Below, in pieces: positions 42,988 through 54,184 of a stretch of DNA of 64,000 bases (position 1 is the first letter of the stretch; each line of letters starts with the position of its first letter). The notes beneath the pieces are model-generated. The model was not told where the DNA came from, did no database searches, and saw only the letters and a list, made by a program, of their open reading frames with translations. This DNA comes from an uncultured Geobacteraceae bacterium (GTDB lineage: Bacteria > Desulfobacterota > Desulfuromonadia > Geobacterales > Pseudopelobacteraceae). The stretch covers positions 1 through 64,000 of the forward strand of contig CAIRBT010000073.1 of assembly GCA_903876875.1 (NCBI GenBank). The letters are read 5' to 3'. A program made the translations under genes and the position numbers.

Positions 42988-43326
42988 GGTTTGTTACCTC
43001 ACTTTTATCAACTTTCTTCGGAATCGATCCTAAGCAACGATAGTGCCAGAAGATCACGCCCCATACCACAACTATGATGCACTCGTAAAAAAACAGCAGA
43101 TGTTACCTCAGGCAGACAGGTTGCTCATCCGTCACTGGTGACGGGAGCACCAAATGTAACAGTTTTCACCCGGAGAGAGCGGCAGATATATCTGAAATTA
43201 CGTTCGATTTTGGCCGGTTAGCTCTGCAGTATCCAGAAAAATTTCTGGCGTAGATGTTGCTTCCTTCAAAAGTCCATCATACCGATGGCATGGGGTGGCT
43301 GACAATGACAAACCGGAGCAGTACCG
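42988..43326. other. Divergent intergenic region, no gene recognised
   Basis: 339 bases between pssA and the oxidoreductase pair. I see no gene, clear terminator or convincing operator. It should contain the promoters for both directions. Confidence 0.4.
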
Positions 43327-44176
43327 ATGTTTAAGATAATCAGTAACGATATAATTGCCGAAAACCTTCATAAACTGGTGCTCTTCGCGCCCCGCGTTGC
43401 CCGCGCCCGTAAGGCGGGACAGTTTGTTATGGTGCGACTGGCCCGGGGTGAGGAGCGGATACCGCTTACCATCAGCGACGCCGACCCGGAGGCGGGAACA
43501 ATTACCCTCTTCATTCAGGCCATTGGCATGGCAACCAGAAAAATTGTTACGGCACGCGCGGGGGAGTCAATCAGAGATGTTGCCGGCCCCCTTGGTCAGG
43601 CAACCCGCATAACCCGCTGGGGAAGGGTTGTCTGTGTGGGGGGGGGGCGTTGGAACCGCCGTGCTATACCCCTTGGTAAAAGCTCTTGCCGAGGCCGGGA
43701 ACCAGGTGACCACCATTATCGGTGGCCGTTCCCAACCTTTCATTATCCTTGCCAAAGAACTGACCTCCCTTTCCACCACACTGATTATCACGACGGAAGA
43801 TGGCAGTCTGGGTATGCAGGGTTTTGTGACCGCTCCGCTTGCGCAGCTGCTAGGTGATGCGGAACACGTTCCACAGGCGGTCTTTGCCGTGGGGCCGGTG
43901 CCAATGATGAAGGCCGTTGTCGCCATGACCCGTCCTTTGAAGATTGAGACTATTGTCAGTCTCAACCCGATCATGATTGACGGCACCGGCATGTGCGGCG
44001 GCTGCCGGGTTACTATCGGTGCGGAGACCAAATTCGCCTGCGTGGACGGGCCGGAATTCAATGGCCATCTGGTGGATTTTGACAACCTTGCCGATCGGTT
44101 GACCTGTTACCGTTCTGAAGAAGCCACTCACGGCATGCCGTCGGAGTGCAAAATTGGTCGGGGTACCACACCATGA
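43327..44176 (+). CDS. Sulfide dehydrogenase/NfnA-like FAD-[2Fe-2S] subunit, frameshifted at poly-G
   Basis: A ferredoxin-NADP reductase-type subunit in two frames. The first part (from 43327) has the FAD domain, AGQFVMVRLARGEERIPLTI. The second (to 44176) has the NAD domain (GVGTAVLYPLVKALAEAG) and a C-terminal [2Fe-2S] motif, GMCGGCRV ... FACVDGPEFNGH. They join at ten consecutive G (43638-43647). Nine G would give VCVGGGVGTA, the expected nucleotide-binding loop, and one continuous protein of about 283 residues. Either the gene is off in this sequence, it is phase-variable, or the run is a sequencing error. It overlaps the next gene by ATGA. Confidence 0.85.
43638..43647 (+). repeat. Ten-G homopolymer tract inside a coding region
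   Basis: Ten G in a row at the glycine-rich dinucleotide-binding loop of the NfnA-like gene. The open reading frame requires nine. Runs of this length are prone to slippage in replication and sequencing. Confidence 0.9.
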
Positions 44177-45618
44177 ACGAGTCACTCGCCAGCAAAGCCC
44201 AACGAGCCATGCCACGGGCTGCCATGCATGAATTATCTGCCGAAGAGCGACAACATAGCTTTGCCGAGGTTAATACCGGCTTCACGGCTGAACAGGCACT
44301 CTCCGAGGCGACGCGCTGCCTCCAATGCAAAACCCGCCCCTGCGTCAGTGGCTGTCCGGTTCGAGTAGCAATCCCCGAGTTCATTGCCGCACTGGCCTCC
44401 GGTGAGCTGCCCCGTTCGGTGCAAATACTGAGACAGAACAATGCGCTGCCAGCGGTATGCGGCCGGGTATGTCCCCAGGAAATCCAGTGTGAAGCCCGCT
44501 GCGTACGGAAGAAAAACGGCGAAGCGGTGGCAATTGGTTGCCTGGAACGCTATGTGGCTGACTGGGAAATAAATCATCAGGATCAGGTAGTGACAGAACC
44601 ACTCCCCCCCCACACCGGGAAAAGAGTTGTCGTGGTCGGCAGCGGCCCGGCAGGTCTCACCGCCGCCGGGGAACTGGCACGCTACGGCCATGCTGTTACC
44701 ATTTTCGAGGCACTTCACGATTGTGGCGGTGTACTCCGCTACGGCATTCCGGAATTTCGGCTGCCGAAGAAGATTGTTGATGGGGAAATGGCGCATCTGA
44801 GTGCCCTGGGAGTAACCATTGAATACAATGTGATTATCGGCAAGACCATCACGCTTGCTGAATTACAGGAGCAGTTTGATGGCATATTTATCGCCAACGG
44901 TGCCGGGTTACCCCGCTTACTCAACATACCGGGTGAAAATCTCAAAGGGGTCTATACCGCCAACGAGTTTCTGACCAGGGTAAATTTAATGGAAGCGGGA
45001 CGCAGCAGCAACAGCATGACACCGGTCATCATGCGCCGTGAAGTAGTGGTAATCGGTGGCGGCAATACGGCCATTGATTGCGTACGCACGGCACGAAGGC
45101 TTGGTGCCCAGCGGGCACTCCTTGTGTATCGACGGAGTGAAGCAGAAATGCCCGCCAGAACCGAAGAGGTTCGGCACGCCCGGGAAGAGGGTATTGAATT
45201 CGGTATGCTCACCTCACCAACGGCGATTCTCGCCACAAAAGATGGCTGGGTTTCTGCCCTGAGATGCGTGAGAATACGGCTTGGCCCGGCGGATGACTCG
45301 GGGCGACAACGGCCGGAAGTGATTGAGGGGTCTGAGTTTGAACTGTCGGCAGGTGTGGTCATAAACGCAGTGGGTGCCGCACCGAATCCACTCTTTTCTG
45401 CAACAGTCCCCCAACTGCCGCTCAACACATCAGGCACCATTATCATAGATGCCACCGGTGAAACCGGCATTCATGGCGTCTTTGCCGGTGGCGACATTGT
45501 CCGGGGGGGAGCCACAGTCATTCTCGCTATGGGAGACGGTAAACGTGCAGCCGGGGCACTACATCGCTCCTTAGCCTCATCAGGGGAAAGGTGCCCAAAT
45601 GGAACAAGAAGGAGCTGA
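44173..45618 (+). CDS. GltD/NfnB/SudA-like NADPH-binding oxidoreductase subunit
   Basis: A 481-residue flavoprotein of the glutamate synthase small-subunit family. The N-terminal iron-sulfur region has [15 protein letters not shown] and [15 protein letters not shown]. The FAD site is [20 protein letters not shown]. The NADPH site is [20 protein letters not shown], and the C-terminus is [20 protein letters not shown]. With the preceding subunit it forms a pair like sulfide dehydrogenase SudAB or electron-bifurcating NfnAB, moving electrons among ferredoxin, NAD and NADP (or reducing sulfur). The start at 44173 overlaps that subunit's stop. The exact reaction is not decided by sequence. Confidence 0.9.
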   Translation: MNESLASKAQRAMPRAAMHELSAEERQHSFAEVNTGFTAEQALSEATRCLQCKTRPCVSGCPVRVAIPEFIAALASGELPRSVQILRQNNALPAVCGRVCPQEIQCEARCVRKKNGEAVAIGCLERYVADWEINHQDQVVTEPLPPHTGKRVVVVGSGPAGLTAAGELARYGHAVTIFEALHDCGGVLRYGIPEFRLPKKIVDGEMAHLSALGVTIEYNVIIGKTITLAELQEQFDGIFIANGAGLPRLLNIPGENLKGVYTANEFLTRVNLMEAGRSSNSMTPVIMRREVVVIGGGNTAIDCVRTARRLGAQRALLVYRRSEAEMPARTEEVRHAREEGIEFGMLTSPTAILATKDGWVSALRCVRIRLGPADDSGRQRPEVIEGSEFELSAGVVINAVGAAPNPLFSATVPQLPLNTSGTIIIDATGETGIHGVFAGGDIVRGGATVILAMGDGKRAAGALHRSLASSGERCPNGTRRS

Positions 45619-45622
45619 ATCA

Positions 45623-48600
45623 ATGGGGCAGCACGAGCTCTTTAAAACCGCAGTAGTGCAGAAGGCCATTTTCACGAGTACCAGCTTTGTAAGTATCGCC
45701 ACCGATGCCGATGGAGTCATCAAACTTTTCAATGCCGGTGCCGAGCGAATACTGGGGTACACAGCCGTCGAGGTGATAAACCAGATCACACCGGCCCACC
45801 TCTCCGATCCAGAGGCATTGATGGTACGGGCTCAAAGCGTCAGTAGTGAACTCAACACAACGATCACCCCCGACTTTGAAGCACTGGTGAGCAAAGCCTC
45901 TCGCGGACTCGATGACAGCTACGAATGGACGTACCTCCGGAAGGATGGCAGCGACTTCCCAGCCGTCGTCTCGGTCATGGCTCTCCGCGACGATGAAACT
46001 ACGATCATCGGCTATCTGCTGATTGGCACCGACAACAGTGCCCGGAAGGAAGCAGAAGAGGCACTCCGCGAAAGGGAACTACGCCACGCATATACCATGG
46101 AACTGTCCCAGTTGTTTGAGTGGGAATATGATGTGGAGAGCGGTCTCTTTAACTTCAGCGACTACTACTACTCTCTCCATGGCACCACTGCCAAGCGAGA
46201 AGGTGGTCATTTGATGTCTGCGGTGGATTTCGCCCGTAATTTTTTACATATGGATGACGCTCCAATTGTCGGCGAAGAAATTGCCAAGGCACTGGTCACC
46301 ACAGATCCGGAATACACGGCCAAACACGAAGTCAGGGTGTATCGAAGGAACGGTGAACTGCGTCATGTGAGCGTGGTGCTTGCTATTACCAAAGATAACG
46401 CAGGGCGAACCACCGGCATACGCGGTACCAACCAGGATATTACCGTGCGAAAGCTGGCTGAAGAGGCGTTGCACAAAGCGGGAGCACTGCAGAACGCAAT
46501 TTTCAACAGTGCCAACTTTTCAAGTATCGCCACCGATGCCAAGGGGGTCATCCAGATATTCAACGTCGGAGCCGAGCGGATGTTGGGCTATACGGCGGGC
46601 GAAGTGAGGAACAAGATTACTCCGGCAGATATTTCCGATCCGCAGGAGATTATTACGCGTGCCAAAGCACTCAGCATAGAGCTTGACACCCCTATTACAC
46701 CCGGCTTTGAGGCGTTGGTGTTCAAGGCTTCTCGTGGCATTGAGGATATCTATGAACTGACATATATACGCAAGGACGGCAGTTGTTTTCCGGCGGTGGT
46801 CTCGGTGACGGCCCTGCGTGATGATGAAAACACCATTATCGGCTATCTGCTGATCAGCACCGACAATACGGCTCGCAAGCAAATCGAGGAAGAACAGAAA
46901 CAGCTCAGCCAGCGACTGCGTGACCATCAATTTTATACCCGTTCCCTGTTTGAATCCAACATCGACGCCATCATGACAACCGACCCGGCGGGAATCATCA
47001 CCGACGTTAATAAACAGATGGAGGTACTCACCGATTGCACCCGCGATGAACTGATAGGAGCACCATTCAAGAATTATTTCACCGATCCGGCACGGGCCCA
47101 GACCTCGATCAAACAGGTATTGAACGAAAAGAAGGTCACCAACTACGAACTCACGGCACGGGCCAGGGATGGCAAAGAAACGGTGGTCTCCTTCAATGCC
47201 ACCACCTTCTATGACCGGGACAGAAAGCTCCAGGGGGTGTTTGCCGCCGCCCGGGACGTCACCGAGCGCAAACGCCTGGATCAGGTTCTACAGGAAAAGA
47301 ACATCGAACTGGAGAGTGCCCGAAATACGGCAGAAAAGGCGAATCTGACCAAGTCGGAGTTTTTTGCCACCATGAGTCACGAAATCCGGACGCCGATGAA
47401 TGCCATTATCGGCCTGGCCCATCTGCTAGGGGGCTCGAACCTTTCCCTGCGGCAGCACGATTACCTCCTTAAAATAATGGCTTCCTCAAAATCCTTACTG
47501 AACATTATTAACGATATTCTGGATTTTTCAAAAATTGAGGCGGGAAAGTTGGAACTGAGCAAAGAACCTTTCCAACTAGAGACGGTGCTCCATGACCTCG
47601 CCACCATCATCAGTGGCACCGGTCAAAACAATAATGTGGAAATACTGTTCTCAATCTCGCCGGATCTGCCGACCTCACTGATCGGTGATGACCAGCGACT
47701 GCGGCAGATGCTGATCAATCTGTGTGGCAATGCCATCAAATTTACCGATCGGGGTGAAGTCTGTGTGTTGGTCGAAGCGGTAGAATTAAGTGACCAGCAG
47801 GTAGTCCTCCGTTTTATCGTGCGTGATACCGGCATCGGCATGAACGAGGAGCAGATTTCCCGGTTATTTTCAGCGTTCAATCAGGCGGACAGCTCCACCA
47901 CCAGGCGCTATGGGGGCACCGGACTTGGACTTGCCATCTGTGGCCGCCTGGCAACTCTGATGGGGGGCACCATCGGTGTCGAGAGCGAACCGGGCAAGGG
48001 GAGCACCTTTTTCTTCACCGCCAAGTTTGAACGCACCACAGCCGAATATGACCATAGTGACCTGTTACTTCATTGTGTTAATGCATTACGTCATCTGCGG
48101 ATTCTCATCATCGACGACTCCCCGCTTGCCACCAGCATCATGTCCACATATGCCAAAAGCTTCGGGTGGCACTGCAGCGTGACGGTCGATTTTGCCGATG
48201 GTTTGGAGCTGATAAACCGCATGGCGGTTGTGGGAGAGGCCTTTGACGTCGTGCTGCTGGACTGGCACCTGAATGGGCTGGACGGTGTGGATGCCATCTA
48301 CCGACTTGGGGCGATCATCGATGTCCCCCCCCATATCGTCGTCCTGACCAACGGTTTCTACCTGAACAACGAGTTACTTGGCTTGGTGAACAGTGACGGC
48401 ATCCGCACCTTGAGTAAACCACTCACGTCGTCGATGCTGTTCGATGCGGTCGCAAATGTACTTGGCTGCCAGACGCGGGACGTGGCCAACCTGGGTTACG
48501 ACCCCTCATCGGCAAGTATGATCGGCACACGGTTTCTTCTGGTAGAAGACAACCCGATCAACCAGGAGGTCGCCCGCACCCTGCTCGAACGGGAGGGTGC

Positions 48601-49573
48601 CACCGTTGTCACCGCCGGCAACGGCTGCGAGGCTCTGGAGTGCCTCGCCCCGGAGGACGCGCACTTTGACGCGGTGCTGATGGACGTGCAGATGCCCATT
48701 ATGGACGGCTTCCAGGCGACCCGGGCGATCCGGGCACAACCACGCTTCGCTTCCCTGCCGATCATTGCCATGACCGCCAATGCCATGACCGGTGACCGGG
48801 AAAAATGCCTCGATGCCGGCATGAACGACCATGTGCCCAAGCCGTTCGACCCACAGGAACTCTACACGACCCTGGCCCACTGGCTCGGTCGACCGGCACC
48901 GGAATTTCTGAGTGCCACACCACCAGCCGACTCACCTTCCTTGCACATCGAGGGAATAGACACCGTGGTCGGCCTCTCCCGGGTTCGCGGCAACTTCGAG
49001 CTGTACCTCTCCCTCCTCGACTCCTTCCGCCTGAAGAATGGTGCAATGACCAGCACCTTGACCCACGCAATTGAGGGGGAGGAGTTTAACCACGTGTGCC
49101 AATTGGCCCATGGCGTGAAGGGGGTGGCCGCCAACCTTGGTGCCGTGGTGCTTGCGGCAGCGGCAGCGGAACTGGAGCACGCTGCTCAAGACGCCGTCGG
49201 CAGTGCCCGCCACTCGGAACGAGTGGGGCTGAGGAGGGCATGTGACTCCTTCAAGCACTCCCTCGCCCCCCTCCTGGCCGCACTGAACAGCTACTTTGAC
49301 AAGAGAACCCCGGAACACACAACCACTCTTTGCCACCCCCTGGCCAATCCGGACGGGGTGCGGAGAGCACTTACCCAGGTGGCGGAACTGCTGGAACAGG
49401 ACCTGGGTGGGGCGATTAACCTCCTCAACGGCATCGACGCAGAGCTGCAACAATCCCGGCTATCCAAAATGTATCAACGGCTGCGTCAGGAAGTGTCGGA
49501 GATTGACACCGACCTGGCTCGCCAGACTATTGAAGAAATCCTGTCGGAACTACCACGGGGAGAGGACGCATGA
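45623..49573 (+). CDS. Large hybrid kinase PAS4-HK-REC-REC-Hpt
   Basis: A 1316-residue soluble kinase. Four PAS domains fill about 1-555; the first and third are close duplicates (both contain ATDA-GVI, ERxLGYTA, ITP-FEAL and RKDGS-FPAVVSV). HisKA ([16 protein letters not shown]), HATPase ([14 protein letters not shown]), two receivers ([25 protein letters not shown]) and a C-terminal Hpt ([15 protein letters not shown]) follow. The start at 45623 has AAGGAG 8 bases upstream and falls just after the previous stop; an ATG at 45599 is possible. It is coupled (ATGA) to the receiver-kinase at 49570. Confidence 0.94.
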   Translation: MGQHELFKTAVVQKAIFTSTSFVSIATDADGVIKLFNAGAERILGYTAVEVINQITPAHLSDPEALMVRAQSVSSELNTTITPDFEALVSKASRGLDDSYEWTYLRKDGSDFPAVVSVMALRDDETTIIGYLLIGTDNSARKEAEEALRERELRHAYTMELSQLFEWEYDVESGLFNFSDYYYSLHGTTAKREGGHLMSAVDFARNFLHMDDAPIVGEEIAKALVTTDPEYTAKHEVRVYRRNGELRHVSVVLAITKDNAGRTTGIRGTNQDITVRKLAEEALHKAGALQNAIFNSANFSSIATDAKGVIQIFNVGAERMLGYTAGEVRNKITPADISDPQEIITRAKALSIELDTPITPGFEALVFKASRGIEDIYELTYIRKDGSCFPAVVSVTALRDDENTIIGYLLISTDNTARKQIEEEQKQLSQRLRDHQFYTRSLFESNIDAIMTTDPAGIITDVNKQMEVLTDCTRDELIGAPFKNYFTDPARAQTSIKQVLNEKKVTNYELTARARDGKETVVSFNATTFYDRDRKLQGVFAAARDVTERKRLDQVLQEKNIELESARNTAEKANLTKSEFFATMSHEIRTPMNAIIGLAHLLGGSNLSLRQHDYLLKIMASSKSLLNIINDILDFSKIEAGKLELSKEPFQLETVLHDLATIISGTGQNNNVEILFSISPDLPTSLIGDDQRLRQMLINLCGNAIKFTDRGEVCVLVEAVELSDQQVVLRFIVRDTGIGMNEEQISRLFSAFNQADSSTTRRYGGTGLGLAICGRLATLMGGTIGVESEPGKGSTFFFTAKFERTTAEYDHSDLLLHCVNALRHLRILIIDDSPLATSIMSTYAKSFGWHCSVTVDFADGLELINRMAVVGEAFDVVLLDWHLNGLDGVDAIYRLGAIIDVPPHIVVLTNGFYLNNELLGLVNSDGIRTLSKPLTSSMLFDAVANVLGCQTRDVANLGYDPSSASMIGTRFLLVEDNPINQEVARTLLEREGATVVTAGNGCEALECLAPEDAHFDAVLMDVQMPIMDGFQATRAIRAQPRFASLPIIAMTANAMTGDREKCLDAGMNDHVPKPFDPQELYTTLAHWLGRPAPEFLSATPPADSPSLHIEGIDTVVGLSRVRGNFELYLSLLDSFRLKNGAMTSTLTHAIEGEEFNHVCQLAHGVKGVAANLGAVVLAAAAAELEHAAQDAVGSARHSERVGLRRACDSFKHSLAPLLAALNSYFDKRTPEHTTTLCHPLANPDGVRRALTQVAELLEQDLGGAINLLNGIDAELQQSRLSKMYQRLRQEVSEIDTDLARQTIEEILSELPRGEDA

Positions 49574-50721
49574 TTGACAATGACACGCTTGACAGCACCA
49601 TTTTGGTGCAACGACCACGAATACTGATTGTTGACGACATGGCAGAAAACCTTGCGATCCTTCTCGACGCGTTGAAAGACGACTTCGCAGTGGTCGCGGC
49701 ACGTAACGGCCCCAAGGCCCTGCATTTGGCCATGGCAGCACAGGCTCCGGATCTGATCCTCCTCGACATAGTCATGCCGGAGATGGATGGCTATGAGGTC
49801 TGCACCCGACTGAAGCAGCTGGAGGTGACACGGGATATTCCGGTGATCTTCCTTACTTCACTGGAGGAGAAGGAGAGTGAAAGCCATGGTCTGGCTCTGG
49901 GGGCGGTGGATTTTATCCGTAAACCGATCCATCCGATAACCCTGCTGCTCCGGGTAAAGCTGCACCTTGAGCTCTTGCACTCACGGCGACGACTGGAGGA
50001 ACAGAACCGACAGCTGGTTGAGAGCGCACGACTGCAGGAAGATATCGAACACATCATGCGTCATGATCTGAAGAGCCCCCTGAACGCCATCATCAGTCTG
50101 CCGGAAATTCTCTTGGAGGAGTGTGATTTCACCGCTTCTCAGCGGGAGTTTGTCGGCATGATCATTGAGTCGGGCTACACCATGTTGGAGATGATCAACC
50201 GGTCACTGGATCTCTTAAAGATGGAAAGAGGTACCTATGAATTTTGCCCTGAACCGGTAGACATCCTCTCGGTTGTGCGCCGGGTGTTACGCGAAGTGGC
50301 ACCCAGAATCACCAGCAAGAACCTGCAGGTCACCCTCCAACTGAACAACCGACCTCCACAAACGGGGCAAACGATCATGGTTATGGCAGAAAGTCTTTTT
50401 TGCTACTCTATGTTCTCAAACCTGCTCAAAAATGCCGTTGAAGCGTCGCCACGGAACGAGCGTATTACCGTAGGATTTGAAGCCGGAGAAGAGGTGACCA
50501 TCTCCATCGACAATAGCGGAGAGGTGCCCGAGAACATTCGCAGCCATTTCTTCGACAAATTTGTGACCTCGGGTAAATCATCGGGAACCGGACTTGGCAC
50601 CTATTCGGCCAGATTGATTGCCCTGACGCAAAAGGGAACCATCGTTCTCGATACGACGGTAGTAGGCCGAACCTGCATCAGAGTGACCATTCCGGCGGCC
50701 GGGGAAGCACCGGGGCACTAA
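49570..50721 (+). CDS. Receiver-histidine kinase
   Basis: A 383-residue soluble protein. The N-terminal receiver (about 15-135, [28 protein letters not shown]) is followed by a short coil, a HisKA box with [20 protein letters not shown] and a divergent HATPase ([32 protein letters not shown]). The HDLKSPL box marks a kinase of the bacteriophytochrome-like/HDLxxPL group. Its ATG overlaps the giant kinase stop, so it is likely the phosphate acceptor of that Hpt or receiver. Confidence 0.92.
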   Translation: MIDNDTLDSTILVQRPRILIVDDMAENLAILLDALKDDFAVVAARNGPKALHLAMAAQAPDLILLDIVMPEMDGYEVCTRLKQLEVTRDIPVIFLTSLEEKESESHGLALGAVDFIRKPIHPITLLLRVKLHLELLHSRRRLEEQNRQLVESARLQEDIEHIMRHDLKSPLNAIISLPEILLEECDFTASQREFVGMIIESGYTMLEMINRSLDLLKMERGTYEFCPEPVDILSVVRRVLREVAPRITSKNLQVTLQLNNRPPQTGQTIMVMAESLFCYSMFSNLLKNAVEASPRNERITVGFEAGEEVTISIDNSGEVPENIRSHFFDKFVTSGKSSGTGLGTYSARLIALTQKGTIVLDTTVVGRTCIRVTIPAAGEAPGH

Positions 50722-50765
50722 GCACCAGCCGCTGACCGTGGCATTTCAGAAAAAGCAGGGGATTC

Positions 50766-53669
50766 TCACTGCTCGGCCGGAACCCTTGGAGTACCGATAA
50801 AAACACGCAAGGCATCAACAGACTGTTCAACATGCTGTTCCAAAAGGGGTAAAAGATCAGCTGCCCCCTCGGTTGAACCGCTCATGGCAACATTTTCCAT
50901 TTCAGCGGCGGTCTGTGAAAGCAACTGCAATGAAATACAGGAGGCCGAACCTTTCATTTTATGGGTTTGATGCCGCAAGTTTACATGATCCTTCCGGCAA
51001 ATAGCCTGTCTGACCGACTCAATGTTGATTTTGCAGCATTCAATAAACATGTGAGCTACTTTATGAGCCAGTTCTACGTCATTCATGCTCCGCTTCAGGA
51101 AAGCCTCTCCATCAAAAACAACCACCGGCAGTCGAGAGATAGCCGGGATAACAGGCACAGAAGCCGTGTGGCAGCGCGCCATCATCAGTTGTAATTCTTC
51201 AATTTCATACGGTTTTGCCAAATAATCATTCATACCCGCTGCCAGACAGTTTTCGCGATCACTCTGGAACGCATTGGCGGTCAAGCCAATGATCGGGGTC
51301 AGATGGTTGCGAACTCCGGACAGTGGGTCGCGAATGATCGCCGTTGCTTCCAAGCCCCCCATTACCGGCATCATACAATCCATGAGTACCAGGTCGTAGT
51401 CGCTCTCTTTCAGTGCGGTGATGGTCTGAAGACCATTTTCAACGATGGTCACGTCATGACCCAGCTGTGTTAAAAGTGCCTTGGCTATTTTCTGGTTGAT
51501 CGAATCATCCTCCGCCAACAGCAACCTTAAATGGGCCGAAGTGGTAACCGTATCGTGTGAAGAGGGAACGACGAGGTGGTCTGTCTCCGTAAAAGTCTGT
51601 AATTCTTCTGCCGAGGGGTGTTCTACCACAATTGAAAAGCAGAATTTCGAACCTTTCCCCTTCTCACTTGACACGGAAATAGTGCCCCCCATCAGAGTAA
51701 CCAGTTGTTTACAAATGGCCAAACCGAGCCCCGTACCGCCAAACTGCCTGGTCGTTGACCCATCGGCCTGAACAAACGGCTTGAATATACTCTGAAGACT
51801 CTCTTCTGAAATACCAATCCCGCTATCGGCAACGGTAAAATCAAGCATGAGACCGCAGTCGTTTACCACTGTTTTCTGCAAACCAAGCCGCACATATCCC
51901 GAGGGGGTAAACTTGATGGCATTGCTTACAAGATTCGTTATTACCTGACGAAGCCGCCACATATCACCTTTAATGAGATGTGGCACATCCTCATCGATAC
52001 GTGTCAGTAACTCCAACCCTTTTTCATGTGCTGGCAGTGAAAATACTTTTAACGTATCGAACGTGATGGCATGTACATCAAATACCGAGGACTCAAGTTC
52101 CAACTTATTGGCTTCAATCTTGGCAATATCCAAAATGTCACTGATAAGGTTGAGGAGCGATTTGCCGCTGGAGCGAATTGTTGACACAAATTCCTTCTGG
52201 ATTTCGTCGAGGTCGGTATTCATCAGTAAGGAGGTCATGCCAATCACACCGTTCATGGGGGTACGAATCTCATGGCTCATATTGGCGAGGAACTCACTCT
52301 TGGCGGAGTTGGCGTAATCTGCCTGCTCTTTTGCTTCGACAAGCAGGCGATGAGCTGTTTGAAGGTTAGCCTCAAACGCCTTACGATCAGTTATGTCCTC
52401 CATTGTCAACAAAATAATATGGGAACCGACCGTTTCCCTGAAGACCTGCCGGGCATTGAGCACAATGGTCTTGAGACCGATATCGGGAAAATCGTGTTCG
52501 ACTTCATAGCCGTTCATGACGGTATCGCTGGGGAGAATATCCTCAAGGAGGGTCTGAAGAGCAGGAATTCGCCACTGCCCATTGCCAAGATCATAGAGAT
52601 ATTGGCCAATGGTATCCAGTGGATTCACGGCAAATGTCTCGTAGAAACTCCGATTGGCACTCATGAGCTTCAGCTCTGCATTAAGCACTACCATCGGTTC
52701 CCGCACGGTTTCGACAATATTCTCAGCATATTCCAGAGTGTCCTTGGCTATCACTTCCAGCCGTTTGCGCTCCGTTATGTCACGGTTACTCCCCCGTGTG
52801 CCGATAAAGGTATGGGTCTTGTCGTACACCGGATTGCACACATGGTTTATCCAGCGGGTTTCACCATCTGCCCTGATAATCCGAAAATCAATTTCAGAAC
52901 TGAGAGCGATTTCGGCATACTCATGCCGGTGGTGCAGATAGTACTCCCTGTCTTCGGGATGAATAATCTTCACCATTAATTCCTGGTCGTCAAAGAAGGC
53001 ATCGCACTTATACCCGGTAACCTTCTTGCACACCGGCGAGCTGTAGATGAATGCCCCTGTTGGAGTAATCCAAAACTCCCAGTCGGCGGTATTTTCTGCG
53101 ACAATGCGAAATTTTAGTTCTTCAAGCCTGAGCTTCGTAACATCGGTAATTGTCAAAAGGCACTCCATTTCTGAACCGTTGGCACGCCCTTCCAGTTGTA
53201 CGTACATTGGTGGGTGGTTCATCCTTGTAATGCATACCTCACACTCCTGCCTTTTGGTCTGGTGCGTAAATACCCGTTTCAGAAATTCTGCCAACTTTAT
53301 ACCATCATCCGTATCAACAAACGTCCCAAACGGTTTCCGCGTCAGTTGAGACCTTACTGCGCCGACCATGCTCGCCGCCACCAGATTACATTTGAGGATA
53401 TGACCGGCCTGATCAAGTGTCACATAGCCCACCGGAGCGAAATCGTACAGCAAGGTGTACTGGGAAAGCAGCGACTCCAGCTCAAGCTGATAATTGAGCA
53501 ATTCCGTATTTTGCATTTCGAGCTCAACCTGGTGTACCTGTAACTCATGGAGCAATTTTTGAGCGTCCAGCTGCCCCGGCAACGCAGCATCGGTCCCCTG
53601 GTTCTGAAGAATTGTCTCTTCCGCTCTGTTACGCAGTGTACAATTGGTACGTCGTGATGTCTGTTTCAT
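50766..53669 (-). CDS. Hybrid histidine kinase PAS3-HK-REC-Hpt
   Basis: A 967-residue soluble kinase. The N-terminal LLHELQVHQVELEMQNTELL segment is like that of the PAS-LuxR regulator at 12447. Three PAS domains follow (about 70-435), then HisKA ([17 protein letters not shown]), HATPase ([13 protein letters not shown]), a receiver (LVLMDCMMPVMGGLEA, LAKPYEIEEL) and an Hpt (RHQTHKMKGSASCISL). It is convergent with the receiver-kinase at 49570-50721, with 44 bases between the stops. Confidence 0.94.
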   Translation of the reverse strand: MKQTSRRTNCTLRNRAEETILQNQGTDAALPGQLDAQKLLHELQVHQVELEMQNTELLNYQLELESLLSQYTLLYDFAPVGYVTLDQAGHILKCNLVAASMVGAVRSQLTRKPFGTFVDTDDGIKLAEFLKRVFTHQTKRQECEVCITRMNHPPMYVQLEGRANGSEMECLLTITDVTKLRLEELKFRIVAENTADWEFWITPTGAFIYSSPVCKKVTGYKCDAFFDDQELMVKIIHPEDREYYLHHRHEYAEIALSSEIDFRIIRADGETRWINHVCNPVYDKTHTFIGTRGSNRDITERKRLEVIAKDTLEYAENIVETVREPMVVLNAELKLMSANRSFYETFAVNPLDTIGQYLYDLGNGQWRIPALQTLLEDILPSDTVMNGYEVEHDFPDIGLKTIVLNARQVFRETVGSHIILLTMEDITDRKAFEANLQTAHRLLVEAKEQADYANSAKSEFLANMSHEIRTPMNGVIGMTSLLMNTDLDEIQKEFVSTIRSSGKSLLNLISDILDIAKIEANKLELESSVFDVHAITFDTLKVFSLPAHEKGLELLTRIDEDVPHLIKGDMWRLRQVITNLVSNAIKFTPSGYVRLGLQKTVVNDCGLMLDFTVADSGIGISEESLQSIFKPFVQADGSTTRQFGGTGLGLAICKQLVTLMGGTISVSSEKGKGSKFCFSIVVEHPSAEELQTFTETDHLVVPSSHDTVTTSAHLRLLLAEDDSINQKIAKALLTQLGHDVTIVENGLQTITALKESDYDLVLMDCMMPVMGGLEATAIIRDPLSGVRNHLTPIIGLTANAFQSDRENCLAAGMNDYLAKPYEIEELQLMMARCHTASVPVIPAISRLPVVVFDGEAFLKRSMNDVELAHKVAHMFIECCKINIESVRQAICRKDHVNLRHQTHKMKGSASCISLQLLSQTAAEMENVAMSGSTEGAADLLPLLEQHVEQSVDALRVFIGTPRVPAEQ

Positions 53670-53750
53670 ATGAGTGGCACACCTTTCCGTTTCCTCAACA
53701 TACTTTCTCCCAGAAAAAACAGGAGTAAAGCCCCACCCTCTGCTGCGTAC

Positions 53751-54149
53751 TTAAGCACGTATCAAGCCAAGTAACCGTATCTGCGCAACCAGTTGCTGGT
53801 ACTCCACCGGCTTTACTAAGTATACATCACACTGATTCGTATAAGCGACTAAAATATTCTTCCTATCGTTCAGTGTACTGGTCATGATAATTTTTGCGGT
53901 TTTGGGAAGCAGATCGGTACGTTTTTTTTCAATGCCACGAATTGCTGTTAATACTTCCTGTCCGCTCATACCGGGCATCATTATATCAAGACAGACAAGG
54001 TCAAACGGCTCGCCCTTATCCAGTTCCGACTGAAATACGGCAACCGCCCCCCCTCCGTCGAAAACAGACCGGCACTCTCCAAAGGTTCCAAGCATTGCCT
54101 GCATTAATTTACTACTGATGATGTCGTCGTCTACGATGAGTGTTTTCAA
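53751..54149 (-). CDS. Single-domain response regulator
   Basis: A 132-residue receiver beginning MKTLIVDDDIISSKLMQAML, acceptor in LVCLDIMMPGMSGQEV, switch Thr in IIMTSTLND and Lys-Pro in YLVKPVEYQQL. It sits between the cation ATPase (35 bases) and the hybrid kinase at 50766 (81 bases), so it may be the relay partner of that kinase. Confidence 0.92.
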   Translation of the reverse strand: MKTLIVDDDIISSKLMQAMLGTFGECRSVFDGGGAVAVFQSELDKGEPFDLVCLDIMMPGMSGQEVLTAIRGIEKKRTDLLPKTAKIIMTSTLNDRKNILVAYTNQCDVYLVKPVEYQQLVAQIRLLGLIRA

Positions 54150-54184
54150 CAGATACCCCCTTGCGTAACAGCATGGTCATTACG

